Shown here piece after piece: positions 18,079 through 26,230 of a stretch of DNA of 64,000 bases; within the stretch, counting starts at the first letter, position 1, and each line of letters begins with the position of its first letter. Under the pieces are notes generated by a model that saw only the letters and a list, made by a program, of their open reading frames with translations, made no database searches and was not told where the DNA came from. The stretch covers positions 62,001 through 126,000 of the forward strand of contig NZ_PNEO01000010.1 of assembly GCF_002870125.1 (NCBI RefSeq). Direction: 5' to 3'. Source of the stretch: Burkholderia sp. WAC0059. GTDB taxonomy: Bacteria > Pseudomonadota > Gammaproteobacteria > Burkholderiales > Burkholderiaceae. Both the position numbers and the translations under genes were made by a program.

Positions 18079-19380
18079 TCAGCCGCGAATCGCCGGCTCC
18101 AGTTGACGCGCAACGTCGAGCAGCGCGAGGTCGCCATCGTAGCGGCTAACCAGTTGCACGCCGATCGGCAACCCGTTCGGGCCCGTACCGACCGGAAGCG
18201 TCAGCGCCGGCACGCCGAGCAGCGACCACATCCGGTTGAAAACCGGGTCGCCCGTCGCCGCGATGGGGGGCGCCTCGCCCGGCGCGGCCGGCACGAGTAT
18301 CGCGTCGAACGTCCGCGCGATCGCATCGAACGCGGCGCGCGCCGCGCGCGTCGTCTCGCGGTAGCCCAGGTAGTCCTCGAACGGCACGCGCCAGCCCTGC
18401 TCCATCACGGCCGACGTCGTGGCGGCCATCAGCGCGCGGCGCGGCGGCTCGTATTCGTACAGATGGTTGCGCGCGACCTCGTAGGCCATCAGCGCCGCAT
18501 GCACGTCGTTCAGCTCGGCGAGTGCGGCCGGCATCGCGACCGGTTCGAGCGCGAACCCGACGCCGGCCAGCCGCGCGCAGGCGCGCGCGAGCCCGTCGGC
18601 GTCCGCCGCCGGCGCCGGCGCGAACGGCGGCTGCCAGAAGCCGATCCGCAGCCGCTCTCCCGCCTTGCGCGGCCGGGTGGCCGCCGTCGCGGCGGGCAGT
18701 CCGGCGAACACGTCGTACATCAGCAGCAGGTCGTCGATGCCGCGCGCGAGCAGACCCAGCGTGTCGAGCGACGCGGCCAGCGTCTTCACGCCCTCGATCG
18801 CGAACGTGCCGAAGCTCGGCTTGTAGCCGATCACGCCGCAGAACGCGGCGGGCCGGATGATCGACCCCGAGGTCTGCGTGCCGAGCGCGACCGGCACGTG
18901 GCGGTCGGCGACGGCCGCGGCCGAGCCGCTCGACGAGCCGCCCGGCGTATGCGCCGGATTGTGCGGATTCGCCGTCTTGTTGGGCTGGTACATCGCGAAC
19001 TCGGTGGTCACGGTCTTGCCGAGCGCGATGCCGCCCGCGCGCCGGATCAGCGCGACGCAGGCCGCGTCGCGCAACGGCCGGTGGCCGCGGTGAATCGCCG
19101 AGCCGTATTCGGTCGGCATGTCGGCCGTGTCGATCACGTCCTTGACGCCGACGGGCACGCCGTGCAGCGGGCCAACGCCCGTCCCGGCCGCCGTGGCCGC
19201 GTCGCAGGCGCGCGCCGCCGCGCGCGCGCGCTCGGGGTCGAGGAACGCCCACGCGTTCACGACCGGCTCGCGCTCCCCGATGCGCCGCAGGCACGCGTCG
19301 ACGAGTTCGAGCGAGGTGATTTCCTTCGCCCGGATCGCCGCGGCCGCTTCGCTCGCCGACATCGATGTCAGATATTCCAT
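18079..19380 (-). CDS. Amidase, malonamidase E2-like (amidase signature family)
   Basis: A 433-residue amidase signature enzyme, which hydrolyses a carboxamide to acid and ammonia by a Ser-cisSer-Lys triad. The residues are Lys80 (GVPVGVKDV), Ser149 (PGGSSSGSAAAVA) and Ser173 (LGTQTSGSIIRPAAF). Their spacing (69 and 24) equals that of malonamidase E2 (Lys62, Ser131, Ser155), and the local sequence resembles that enzyme. Malonamidase turns malonamate into malonate, which would suit the mdc operon 2-8 kb away. The match is from memory of the family, so other amides remain possible. It lies 25 bp downstream of an MFS gene and is probably co-transcribed with it. Confidence 0.88.
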   Translation of the reverse strand: MEYLTSMSASEAAAAIRAKEITSLELVDACLRRIGEREPVVNAWAFLDPERARAAARACDAATAAGTGVGPLHGVPVGVKDVIDTADMPTEYGSAIHRGHRPLRDAACVALIRRAGGIALGKTVTTEFAMYQPNKTANPHNPAHTPGGSSSGSAAAVADRHVPVALGTQTSGSIIRPAAFCGVIGYKPSFGTFAIEGVKTLAASLDTLGLLARGIDDLLLMYDVFAGLPAATAATRPRKAGERLRIGFWQPPFAPAPAADADGLARACARLAGVGFALEPVAMPAALAELNDVHAALMAYEVARNHLYEYEPPRRALMAATTSAVMEQGWRVPFEDYLGYRETTRAARAAFDAIARTFDAILVPAAPGEAPPIAATGDPVFNRMWSLLGVPALTLPVGTGPNGLPIGVQLVSRYDGDLALLDVARQLEPAIRG

Positions 19381-19405
19381 GTGTACGTCTTCGCTCCGTT
19401 GAAAA

Positions 19406-20752
19406 TCAGTGGGCGCGATTCGTCGCGCCGCGATCGAGCGCGCTGCGCGAGAGGCCGACCAGCAGGCACACCGCGCCGGCCGCGAGCAGCGCGGCCATCG
19501 CGTAGAGGCCGCTCGCGAGGCTGCCCGTCGCCGTCTTGAGCCAGCCGACGATGGTCGGGCTCACGAAGCCGCCGATGAGCCCGAGGCTGTTGATGAGCGC
19601 GATCGCACCGGCCGCGCCGTTCGTGCCCGCGAAATACGCGGACGGGATGGCCCAGAAGAGCGGCAGCGTCGAGTAGATCGCCGTGGTCGCGACCGTCAGC
19701 ACGACGAGCGACAGCGCAAGGCTCGTGTGCACGAACGGGATCAGCGCGAGCATCGCGGCGCCGACCCACGCGCAGGCCGCGAGGTGCCAGCGGCGCTCCA
19801 TGCGCGCATCCGAGCGGCGGCACAGCAGCACCATGCCGACGGCGCTCACGGCGAACGGGATCATCGAATAAAGGCCGATCTGCGTGACGTCGTCGACGCC
19901 GGCGCTCTTGATGACGGTCGGCAGCCAGAAGCCGATCACGTAGATCCCGCAGATGAACGTGAAGTACGCGGCCGCCATCACGTAGAGACGCGGATTGGCG
20001 ATCGCCTGCAAAAACGTGTAGGCCGTGTGCGCCTCGCCCGCGTGCTCGGCCCGCAGTGCGTCGGTGATGACGCCGCGTTCGCGCTCGTCGAGCCAGCGCG
20101 CGCGCTCCGGCGAATCGGCGAGGAGCAGCGGGCAGACGAGGCCGAGCAGGACGGCCGGCACGCCCTCGACGACGAACAGCCACTGCCAGCCGTGCAGCCC
20201 CCACACGCCCTGCAGGTCGTGCATCGCCCAGCCGGCGAGCGGGCCGCCGACCACGCCCGAGAGCGGCATGCCGAGCATGAACAGCGAGATCGCGTTGCCG
20301 CGGCGCTGGTTCGGGAACCAGTGCGTGAGGAAATAGAGCGCGGCCGGCACGAGGCCCGCCTCGAACGCGCCGAGCAGAAAGCGCGTGACGTAGAAGCTGG
20401 TCGCGTTCGACACGTGGATCATCGCGATCGAAACGAGCCCCCACGGCACCAGAATCCGCGCGAGCGTCCAGCGCGTGCCGAAACGCTTGACGACGAGATT
20501 GGTCGGCACTTCGCACAGCGCGTAGCCGAGGAAGAAGACGCCGGCGCCGAGGCCGTAGACGGCGTCGCTGAAGCCGAGGTCCTGCTTCATCTGCAACTGC
20601 GCGAAGCCGATGTTCGTGCGGTCGAGGTAGGCGACCACGTAGCAGAGGAACAGGAACGGCAGCAGCCGCCAGCCGGCCTTGCGGAACGTGTGCGCGACGG
20701 CGCCGGCATCGGCGCCGCGCGCGGCGGCACGGCTCAGGGTGGATTGGGACAC
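19406..20752 (-). CDS. MFS transporter, anion:cation symporter (ACS) type
   Basis: A 448-residue, 12-helix carrier. TM1 contains YLDRTNIGFAQLQMKQDLG, the defining motif of the ACS group, which carries organic anions such as sugar acids, phthalate and tartrate with protons. A cytoplasmic loop reads RFGTRWTLARIL. The start is taken as GTG at 20752 because the preceding open frame is not protein-like. It lies 25 bp upstream of the amidase and is divergent from a LysR gene. The likely cargo is the amidase substrate or its acid. Confidence 0.87.
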   Translation of the reverse strand: MSQSTLSRAAARGADAGAVAHTFRKAGWRLLPFLFLCYVVAYLDRTNIGFAQLQMKQDLGFSDAVYGLGAGVFFLGYALCEVPTNLVVKRFGTRWTLARILVPWGLVSIAMIHVSNATSFYVTRFLLGAFEAGLVPAALYFLTHWFPNQRRGNAISLFMLGMPLSGVVGGPLAGWAMHDLQGVWGLHGWQWLFVVEGVPAVLLGLVCPLLLADSPERARWLDERERGVITDALRAEHAGEAHTAYTFLQAIANPRLYVMAAAYFTFICGIYVIGFWLPTVIKSAGVDDVTQIGLYSMIPFAVSAVGMVLLCRRSDARMERRWHLAACAWVGAAMLALIPFVHTSLALSLVVLTVATTAIYSTLPLFWAIPSAYFAGTNGAAGAIALINSLGLIGGFVSPTIVGWLKTATGSLASGLYAMAALLAAGAVCLLVGLSRSALDRGATNRAH

Positions 20753-20832
20753 GATGATTCTCGCTGACAGGATAGGAATGGCACTCAATCTATCTGCTGC
20801 GTCGCGGAAAAAAAATACACGATAAAATGAGC

Positions 20833-20857
20833 CAGCCTTCGGCCCAGACGAAGGCTG
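20833..20857. promoter_or_regulatory. 25-bp dyad between MFS and LysR genes
   Basis: Nine-base perfect arms (CAGCCTTCG at 20833-20841 and its complement at 20849-20857) flank a 7-base centre, about 31 bp before the LysR start and just downstream of a TAAAAT box (20823-20828). This is a typical position and size for a LysR autoregulatory site; an mRNA hairpin is the alternative. Confidence 0.55.
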
Positions 20858-20888
20858 ATTCGCCCCTCCCCCTCCGGAGCTCTCGTCC

Positions 20889-21779
20889 ATGCGCTTCGAC
20901 CTGAACGACCTGCAACTGCTGATCTACATCGCCGATTCCGGCAGCATCACGGCCGGCGCGCAGCGGGCCAACCTCTCGCTCGCGGCGGCGAGCGCGCGCG
21001 TGCACGGCATGGAGCTGGCGCTCGGCGTGCCGCTTTTCGAGCGCGGCCGGCGCGGCGTGCAGCCGAGCGCCGCCGGCCATGCCGCCGTCCACCACGCGCA
21101 GCGCGTGCTGCAGCAGATCGAGCGGATGCACGGCGAACTGAGCGAGCACGCGCAGGGCATGCGCGGCCAGATCAGGATGCTCTCGAACACGGCCGCGCTG
21201 ACCGAATTCCTGCCCGACATCCTCAGCGACTTCCTGACCCGGAACCCGACCATCGACATCGACGTCGAGGAGCGGCCGAGCCAGGACATCCCGCGCGCGC
21301 TGATGGAGAACCGGGCGGACATCGGCGTCATGGCGAGCACGGCCGACATGAAGGGACTCCAGACGTTTCCGTTCCGCACCGACCGGCTCGTCGTCGTCGC
21401 GCCGAAGTCGCATCCGCTTGCCGCGCGCGCGGCCGGGCCAGGCGTCGCGTTCGCGGAGATCGTCTCGCAGGACTTCGTCGGGCTCGCCGACGGCAGCGCG
21501 TTGCAGGAGCATCTGGCGCGGCACGCGGAGCAGCTCGGCAAGCGGCTCAAGTACCGCGTGCGGCTGCGCAGCTTCGACGTGATCTGCCAGATGGTCGAGC
21601 GCGAGGTCGGCATCGGCATCCTGCCCGAGCGCGCGGCCGAGCGCTGCGCGCGCACGCTCGCGATCCAGGTCGTGCCGCTCACCGACGAATGGGCCTCGCG
21701 CGAACTGCGCATCTGCCTGCGCAGCTTCGACGACCTGCCGGCGTACGGCAAACGGCTCATCGAGGCGCTGCGCGGCTGA
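20889..21779 (+). CDS. LysR-family regulator of the MFS-amidase pair
   Basis: A 296-residue LTTR starting MRFDLNDLQLLIYIADSGSI, with the winged helix at about 1-65 and the effector-binding domain from 90. Length is normal. It is divergent from the ACS carrier and amidase across 136 bp that contain a 25-bp dyad, so it very probably regulates them. Effector unknown; given the neighbours, a carboxamide or its organic acid is plausible. Confidence 0.9.
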   Translation: MRFDLNDLQLLIYIADSGSITAGAQRANLSLAAASARVHGMELALGVPLFERGRRGVQPSAAGHAAVHHAQRVLQQIERMHGELSEHAQGMRGQIRMLSNTAALTEFLPDILSDFLTRNPTIDIDVEERPSQDIPRALMENRADIGVMASTADMKGLQTFPFRTDRLVVVAPKSHPLAARAAGPGVAFAEIVSQDFVGLADGSALQEHLARHAEQLGKRLKYRVRLRSFDVICQMVEREVGIGILPERAAERCARTLAIQVVPLTDEWASRELRICLRSFDDLPAYGKRLIEALRG

Positions 21780-21876
21780 CGCCGCGCGCCGGCCGAAGTG
21801 ACCGGTGCCGCCGGAAGCCCAGGGAATCGCGCCGATTCCCGCGCGCCCCCACCACGCACCGGTCACAACGCGCCGG

Positions 21877-22770
21877 TCACAACGGATAGTCGCGCGCGAG
21901 GATTTCCGTGAGGAAGCTCGCCACGGCCCGGATACGCGGCACCCGTCTCAAGTATTGGTGCGAGCTCATCCAGACCGTGCGCGAAACGTCGATCTGGCCC
22001 GCCAGGATCGGCGTCAGGCCGAACCGCTCGGGCCGCGCGAACGCCGGCAGCATGACGATGCCGCCGCCGGCCGCCGCCGCGAACATCTGCGCGAGCATGC
22101 TCGAGGAATGGAACGCGATGGCCGGGTCCGCGATCACGTCGTTGAGCCAGCGCACCGCGTCGAGCTGGATCAGGTCGTCGATGTAGCCGACGAAGCGGTG
22201 CCGCGCCAGGTCGGCCAGCGTGCGCGGCGTGCCGTATTCGGCGAGGTAGTCCGCGTGCGCGTACAGGTTCAGCGCGAACCGCCCGATCTGCCCGATCTCG
22301 AGGTTGCTGCCGCGCGGCTCGAAAAACCCGAGAAAGAGGTCGGCTTCGCGGTGCGAAATGCGCACGTCGGTAGCCGAGGTCACGAGCTCGATGGTGATGC
22401 CGGGCTGGCGCCGCCGGAATTCGACGAACTCCCCGCTCAGGTAGAGCGACGCGATGCCCTCCATCGTCGCGATGCGCACGTGCCCCGAAAGACCCGGCCG
22501 GTCGGCGTTCAGCACGTCGCCGATGGTCAGGATGTTCGCCTCCACGGCCTCGACGGACGCCAGCATCTCGCGGCCCTGCGCGTTCAGCCGGTAGCCCTGC
22601 CGGTCGCGCTCGAAGAGCGGCGTCTCGAGCGCGAACTCGAGCGCCGAGATGCGCCGCCCGACGGTGGCGTGGTCCATGCCGAGCATGCGCCCGGCCCGAG
22701 AAAGATTGCCGGCGCGCGATACCGCCAGGAAGACGCGCAGGTCGTCCCAGCTCAGGCGGTTCAGGTTCAT
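21877..22770 (-). CDS. LysR-family regulator divergent from the symporter-nitrilase operon
   Basis: A 297-residue LTTR: MNLNRLSWDDLRVFLAVSRA with winged helix at about 1-65 (HATVGRRISALEFALETPLF) and effector domain to the end. The ATG at 22770 begins the conserved N-terminus; no strong ribosome site precedes it. It converges with the previous LysR gene and is divergent from the DUF485-symporter-nitrilase run across 156 bp carrying two strong dyads, so it is the probable regulator of that operon. Confidence 0.9.
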   Translation of the reverse strand: MNLNRLSWDDLRVFLAVSRAGNLSRAGRMLGMDHATVGRRISALEFALETPLFERDRQGYRLNAQGREMLASVEAVEANILTIGDVLNADRPGLSGHVRIATMEGIASLYLSGEFVEFRRRQPGITIELVTSATDVRISHREADLFLGFFEPRGSNLEIGQIGRFALNLYAHADYLAEYGTPRTLADLARHRFVGYIDDLIQLDAVRWLNDVIADPAIAFHSSSMLAQMFAAAAGGGIVMLPAFARPERFGLTPILAGQIDVSRTVWMSSHQYLRRVPRIRAVASFLTEILARDYPL

Positions 22771-22808
22771 GTCGGGCAGCCGTCCAGTGTTCGGGCCGCC
22801 ATTGTCGC

Positions 22809-22824
22809 TGTGCAATTTTGCACA
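22809..22824. promoter_or_regulatory. Operator-like dyad 1 (TGTGCAA-TT-TTGCACA)
   Basis: A perfect 16-bp dyad with 7-bp arms and a 2-bp centre lies 39 bp before the LysR start, in the AT-richest part of the intergenic region. It is the best candidate site for the divergent LysR protein. The spacing does not fit a strict T-N11-A LTTR box. Confidence 0.6.
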
Positions 22825-22885
22825 TGCCAGAGATTGTTTTCCGGTTCGCGCGGCGCGGCCGCGTTCGTAGACTGGCCTCCGAAAA

Positions 22886-22901
22886 CCGGACAGGTGTCCG
22901 G
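22886..22901. promoter_or_regulatory. Operator-like dyad 2 (CCGGACA-GG-TGTCCGG)
   Basis: A second perfect 16-bp dyad of the same geometry (7-2-7) lies 25 bp before the DUF485 start codon and 77 bp (centre to centre) from dyad 1. It may be the promoter-proximal site of the regulator or form a hairpin in the operon's leader. Confidence 0.55.
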
Positions 22902-22926
22902 ACGACCTGCTCCGACCGGAGGAATC

Positions 22927-23262
22927 GTGACGGACAACGACATCGACTGGGAAGCCGTACTCGCAAGCGAGCGCTTCAGACGGCTCGCGCGGCAGCGGCG
23001 CAACACGCTCGTCGTGCTGGGCCTGCTCGCCGCCGTGTATTACTTCTCCATTCCGGCGCTCATCGCCTGGGCGCCCGGCCTCTTCAGGATGCGGCTCGCC
23101 GCCGGCCTCAACCTCGGCACGGTGTTCGCCGTCTCGCAGTACCCGTTCGGCGGGCTCGTCGCCTACGTCTTCATGCGCCGCACGGCGGCCATCGACCGCT
23201 CGTCGGCCCGCCTTCGCGACGAAGCGCGCGCCGCCACGCCGGAGGAACGCCATGCGTACTAG
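22927..23262 (+). CDS. DUF485 membrane protein (YjcH-like)
   Basis: A 111-residue protein with two predicted membrane helices (about 28-50 and 60-85; NTLVVLGLLAAVYYFSIPAL and the following LNLGTVFAVSQYPFGG segment). DUF485 proteins are typically encoded just upstream of acetate-permease-type symporters (yjcH-actP in E. coli) and are presumed accessory subunits. The start is GTG at 22927 with GGAGGAA 5-9 bases upstream. It overlaps the symporter gene by 11 bp. Confidence 0.88.
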   Translation: MTDNDIDWEAVLASERFRRLARQRRNTLVVLGLLAAVYYFSIPALIAWAPGLFRMRLAAGLNLGTVFAVSQYPFGGLVAYVFMRRTAAIDRSSARLRDEARAATPEERHAY

Positions 23263-25120
23263 CCGCCGCGCCCTCCTCGCCGCGGCCGCCGCCGTCGCCG
23301 CCTGCGCCTCGGCCCCGGCGCGCGCCGACACCGTGTCGGGCTCCGCCATCAGCCACCCCGCGCTCACGTTCGCCGTCTTCGGCCTCGTGATCGCGTCGAC
23401 GCTCGTCATTACCGGGTTCGCCTCGCGCCGCAACCGGACGGCCGGCGACTTCTACACGGCCGGCGGCGGCATCAGCCCGCTCAGGAACGGCCTCGCCATC
23501 GCCGGCGACTATCTTTCCGCGGCCGCGTTCCTCGGCGCCTCCGGGCTCATCGCGCTGTACGGCTTCGACGGCATGATCTACCTCGTCGGCTTCTTCGCCG
23601 CGTTCATCCCCGTCCTGCTGTTCATCGCCGAGCCGTGCCGCAACCTCGGCCGCTACACGATCGGCGACATTCTCGCGACGCGCAACCGCTTCCGCACAAC
23701 GAAGGCCGTCTCCGCCGTGTCGAGCGTCGTGGTCGCGCTCGCGTACATGATTCCGCAGATCGTCGGCGGCGCCGTCATCGTCCGCGCGCTCGTCGGCATC
23801 GACTACGACGTCTCGGTCGTCGGCGTCGGCGCGCTGATGCTGCTCTACGTGGCCTGCGGCGGCATGCGGGCGACGACGTGGGTGCAGGTCATCAAGGCCG
23901 TCCTGCTCATCGGCGCCTCGTTCGTTCTCGTCGTGCTCGCGTGGTTGCCGTTCGGCTTCCGCGTGCCGGCCTTCATGGACGCCGTGGTGCACAGCCCGTT
24001 CGTGCAGGCGCACGTCGCCGCGATGGCGGCCGGCCGCGGGCTCGCCGGCGACGAACTGGGCTGGCGCTTCCTCGAACCGGGGCTCTTCCTGACCCAGCCG
24101 CTGGAATTGCTCTCGCTGGGGCTCGCGCTCGTGCTCGGCACCGCGGCCATGCCGCACATCCTGATGCGCTTTTTCACCGTGAAGGACGCGAAGGCCGCGC
24201 GGCATTCGGTGATGTGGGCCATGCTCGGCATCGGCGCCTGCCACCTCTTCATCATCGTGATCGGCTTCGCCGCCGCCTACTTCGTCGGCGCGCCGCTGAT
24301 CGCCGCGGTCGACAAGGGCGGCAACCTCGCCGCGCCGCTGCTCGCGCAGGCGTTGACGGGCGGGCGCGGCAGCGTCGGCGGCGACCTCATGATGGCCTTC
24401 ATCGCCGCCGTCGCGTTCGCGACCATCGTCGCCGTCGTGGCGGGGCTCACGCTGGCCGCCGCCTCGTCGCTCGCGCACGACGTCTACGTCGGCGCCGTGA
24501 AGGGCGGCCATGCCACGGAACGGCAGCAGGTCGTGGCCGCCCGTGTGTCGACGCTCGTCGTGGGCGCCGTCGCGATCGTCGTCAGCATTCTCGAACGCGG
24601 GCAGAACGTGGCGCAGCTCGTGGGGCTCGGCTATGCCGTGGCCGCATCGGCGAACCTGCCCGCCCTCGTACTCACGCTGTACTGGAAGCGCACGACGACC
24701 CAGGGCGTGGTGGTCGGCATCGTCGGCGGCACGCTCGCCGCGATCGCGCTCGTGCTCGTCTCGCCGAACATGACCTACCCGGCGCTCGTGCGGCAGGCGG
24801 CGCTGACCCAGGTTGCCGGCCTCGACCGGCAGCTCGCCGCGCCGACGCTCGACGCCGCGCAACGCGCGCCGCTCGAAAGCGCGCGCGCGAAGGCCGAGGC
24901 GACCGCCGACGCCATCGCGCCCGGCGCGACGAGCTTAGTCGGGCTGAGCGCGCCGCTCGTCAATCTTCGCAACCCCGGCATCCTCTCCATCCCGATCGGC
25001 TTTCTGCTCGTCATCGTCGTGTCGCTGCTGACGCGCGACCCCAACGCCAGCCGGCGCTGGCCGGAACTCGTCGTGCGCCGCGAAACGGGGTACGGGGCCG
25101 CCGGCGCCATCGACCACTGA
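23252..25120 (+). CDS. Sodium:solute symporter, ActP-like monocarboxylate permease
   Basis: A 622-residue SSS-family carrier. It has a cleavable-looking N-terminal signal (about 1-25, ending APARA) as in ActP, then about 13 membrane helices. The conserved core includes DFYTAGGGISPLRNGLAIAG and GDYLSAAAFLGASGLIAL, matching sodium-site helices. Between the last helices a long charged loop (about 505-555) is present, also an ActP feature. The substrate is likely a small carboxylate, or in this operon the acid released by the nitrilase or the nitrile-derived compound. It is coupled to DUF485 by an 11-bp overlap. Confidence 0.9.
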   Translation: MRTSRRALLAAAAAVAACASAPARADTVSGSAISHPALTFAVFGLVIASTLVITGFASRRNRTAGDFYTAGGGISPLRNGLAIAGDYLSAAAFLGASGLIALYGFDGMIYLVGFFAAFIPVLLFIAEPCRNLGRYTIGDILATRNRFRTTKAVSAVSSVVVALAYMIPQIVGGAVIVRALVGIDYDVSVVGVGALMLLYVACGGMRATTWVQVIKAVLLIGASFVLVVLAWLPFGFRVPAFMDAVVHSPFVQAHVAAMAAGRGLAGDELGWRFLEPGLFLTQPLELLSLGLALVLGTAAMPHILMRFFTVKDAKAARHSVMWAMLGIGACHLFIIVIGFAAAYFVGAPLIAAVDKGGNLAAPLLAQALTGGRGSVGGDLMMAFIAAVAFATIVAVVAGLTLAAASSLAHDVYVGAVKGGHATERQQVVAARVSTLVVGAVAIVVSILERGQNVAQLVGLGYAVAASANLPALVLTLYWKRTTTQGVVVGIVGGTLAAIALVLVSPNMTYPALVRQAALTQVAGLDRQLAAPTLDAAQRAPLESARAKAEATADAIAPGATSLVGLSAPLVNLRNPGILSIPIGFLLVIVVSLLTRDPNASRRWPELVVRRETGYGAAGAIDH

Positions 25121-25135
25121 CGGCTGCCGCTTTTC

Positions 25136-25180
25136 GAATCCACTGAATCCACCGAATCGACTGAATCCACCGGGTCCACA
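25136..25180. repeat. Five tandem 9-bp repeats in the nitrilase leader
   Basis: Five head-to-tail units of GAATCCACY-like sequence fill 25136-25180 and end 2 bases before the nitrilase ATG at 25183. Units 2 and 4 are identical; units 1 and 3 differ from them by 1-3 bases and unit 5 is more diverged. They occupy the place where a ribosome site should be, and none is visible. Confidence 0.85.
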
Positions 25181-25182
25181 TC

Positions 25183-26223
25183 ATGTCCTACCTGCCTACC
25201 GTCCGCGTGGCGGCGGTCCATGCCGCCCCCGTGTTCCTGAACAAACAGGCCACCGTCGCCAGGGCCGTTTCGCTGATCCGCGAGGCGAGCCGCCACGGCG
25301 CCCAGCTCGTCGCGTTTCCCGAGTCGTACATTCCGGCCTTTCCGGTCTGGGCCGCGCTTTGGGCGCCCATCGACAACCACGACCTTTTCGCGACGTTCGC
25401 GAACGAGAGCCTCTACGCCGACGGCGGCGAGCTCGCGGAGATCGCCGCCGAGGCCGGGCGCAGCGGCGTGTTCGTTTCGATGGGTTTCAGCGAGCGTTCG
25501 CGCGCGAGCGTCGGCTGTCTCTGGAATTCGAACGTGCTGATCGACGACCGCGGCACGATCGTCAACCATCACCGCAAGCTCGTGCCGACGTTCTACGAAA
25601 AGCTGGTCTGGGCGCCCGGCGACGGCGCCGGACTGCAGGTGGCCGACACGCGCATCGGGCGCATCGGCGGCCTGATCTGCGGCGAGAACACGAACCCGCT
25701 CGCCCGTTATTCGCTGATCGCGCAGGGCGAGCAGATCCACATTTCGAGCTGGCCGGCGCTGTGGCCGACGCGCCGGCCCGTCACCGGCGGCAACTACGAC
25801 AACGTGGCGGCCAACCGGCTGCGGGCCGGCGCGCATTCGTTCGAGGCCAAGGCGTTCGGCATCGTCTGCGCCGGCTACATGGACGCGACCATGCGCGACT
25901 TTCTCGTCGCCCGCGATGCCGGTGCCGCCGCCGTGCTCGACGGCTCCCCGCGCGCGGCCACGATGTTCGTCGACCCGACCGGCGCGCAGATCGGCGATCT
26001 GCTCAGCGACGAGGAAGGCATCGCGTACGCGGAATTCGACCTGAACCGCTGCGTGGAGCCGAAGCAGTTTCACGACGTGGTCGGCTACTACAACCGCTTC
26101 GACGTGTTTTCGCTGAGCGTCAACCGCGAGCGGCTCGAACCGGTCGCGTGGCGCAACGGGGCGCATCGCGCGGCCGAGCCGCAGCCGGGCGCCGAAACGG
26201 CGCTCGCCGACGATCTGGGTTAG
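25183..26223 (+). CDS. Nitrilase (carbon-nitrogen hydrolase family)
   Basis: A 346-residue nitrilase, which hydrolyses a nitrile to carboxylic acid and ammonia through a thioimidate. The Glu-Lys-Cys triad is visible: Glu47 (AFPESYIPAFP), Lys132 (HHRKLVPTFYEK) and Cys166 (GGLICGENTNPLAR). The C-ENxNPL context and the length are those of true nitrilases rather than amidases or carbamoylases. It lies 62 bp after the symporter in the same direction. Together they suggest uptake and hydrolysis of a small nitrile-containing acid. The leader is built of 9-bp tandem repeats and lacks an obvious ribosome site. Confidence 0.93.
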   Translation: MSYLPTVRVAAVHAAPVFLNKQATVARAVSLIREASRHGAQLVAFPESYIPAFPVWAALWAPIDNHDLFATFANESLYADGGELAEIAAEAGRSGVFVSMGFSERSRASVGCLWNSNVLIDDRGTIVNHHRKLVPTFYEKLVWAPGDGAGLQVADTRIGRIGGLICGENTNPLARYSLIAQGEQIHISSWPALWPTRRPVTGGNYDNVAANRLRAGAHSFEAKAFGIVCAGYMDATMRDFLVARDAGAAAVLDGSPRAATMFVDPTGAQIGDLLSDEEGIAYAEFDLNRCVEPKQFHDVVGYYNRFDVFSLSVNRERLEPVAWRNGAHRAAEPQPGAETALADDLG

Positions 26224-26230
26224 GGCCGGC

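Noticed and set aside
20833..20857. Rho-independent terminator
   Set aside because: The hairpin lies between divergent genes upstream of a start codon and has no T-run, so a regulatory dyad fits better.
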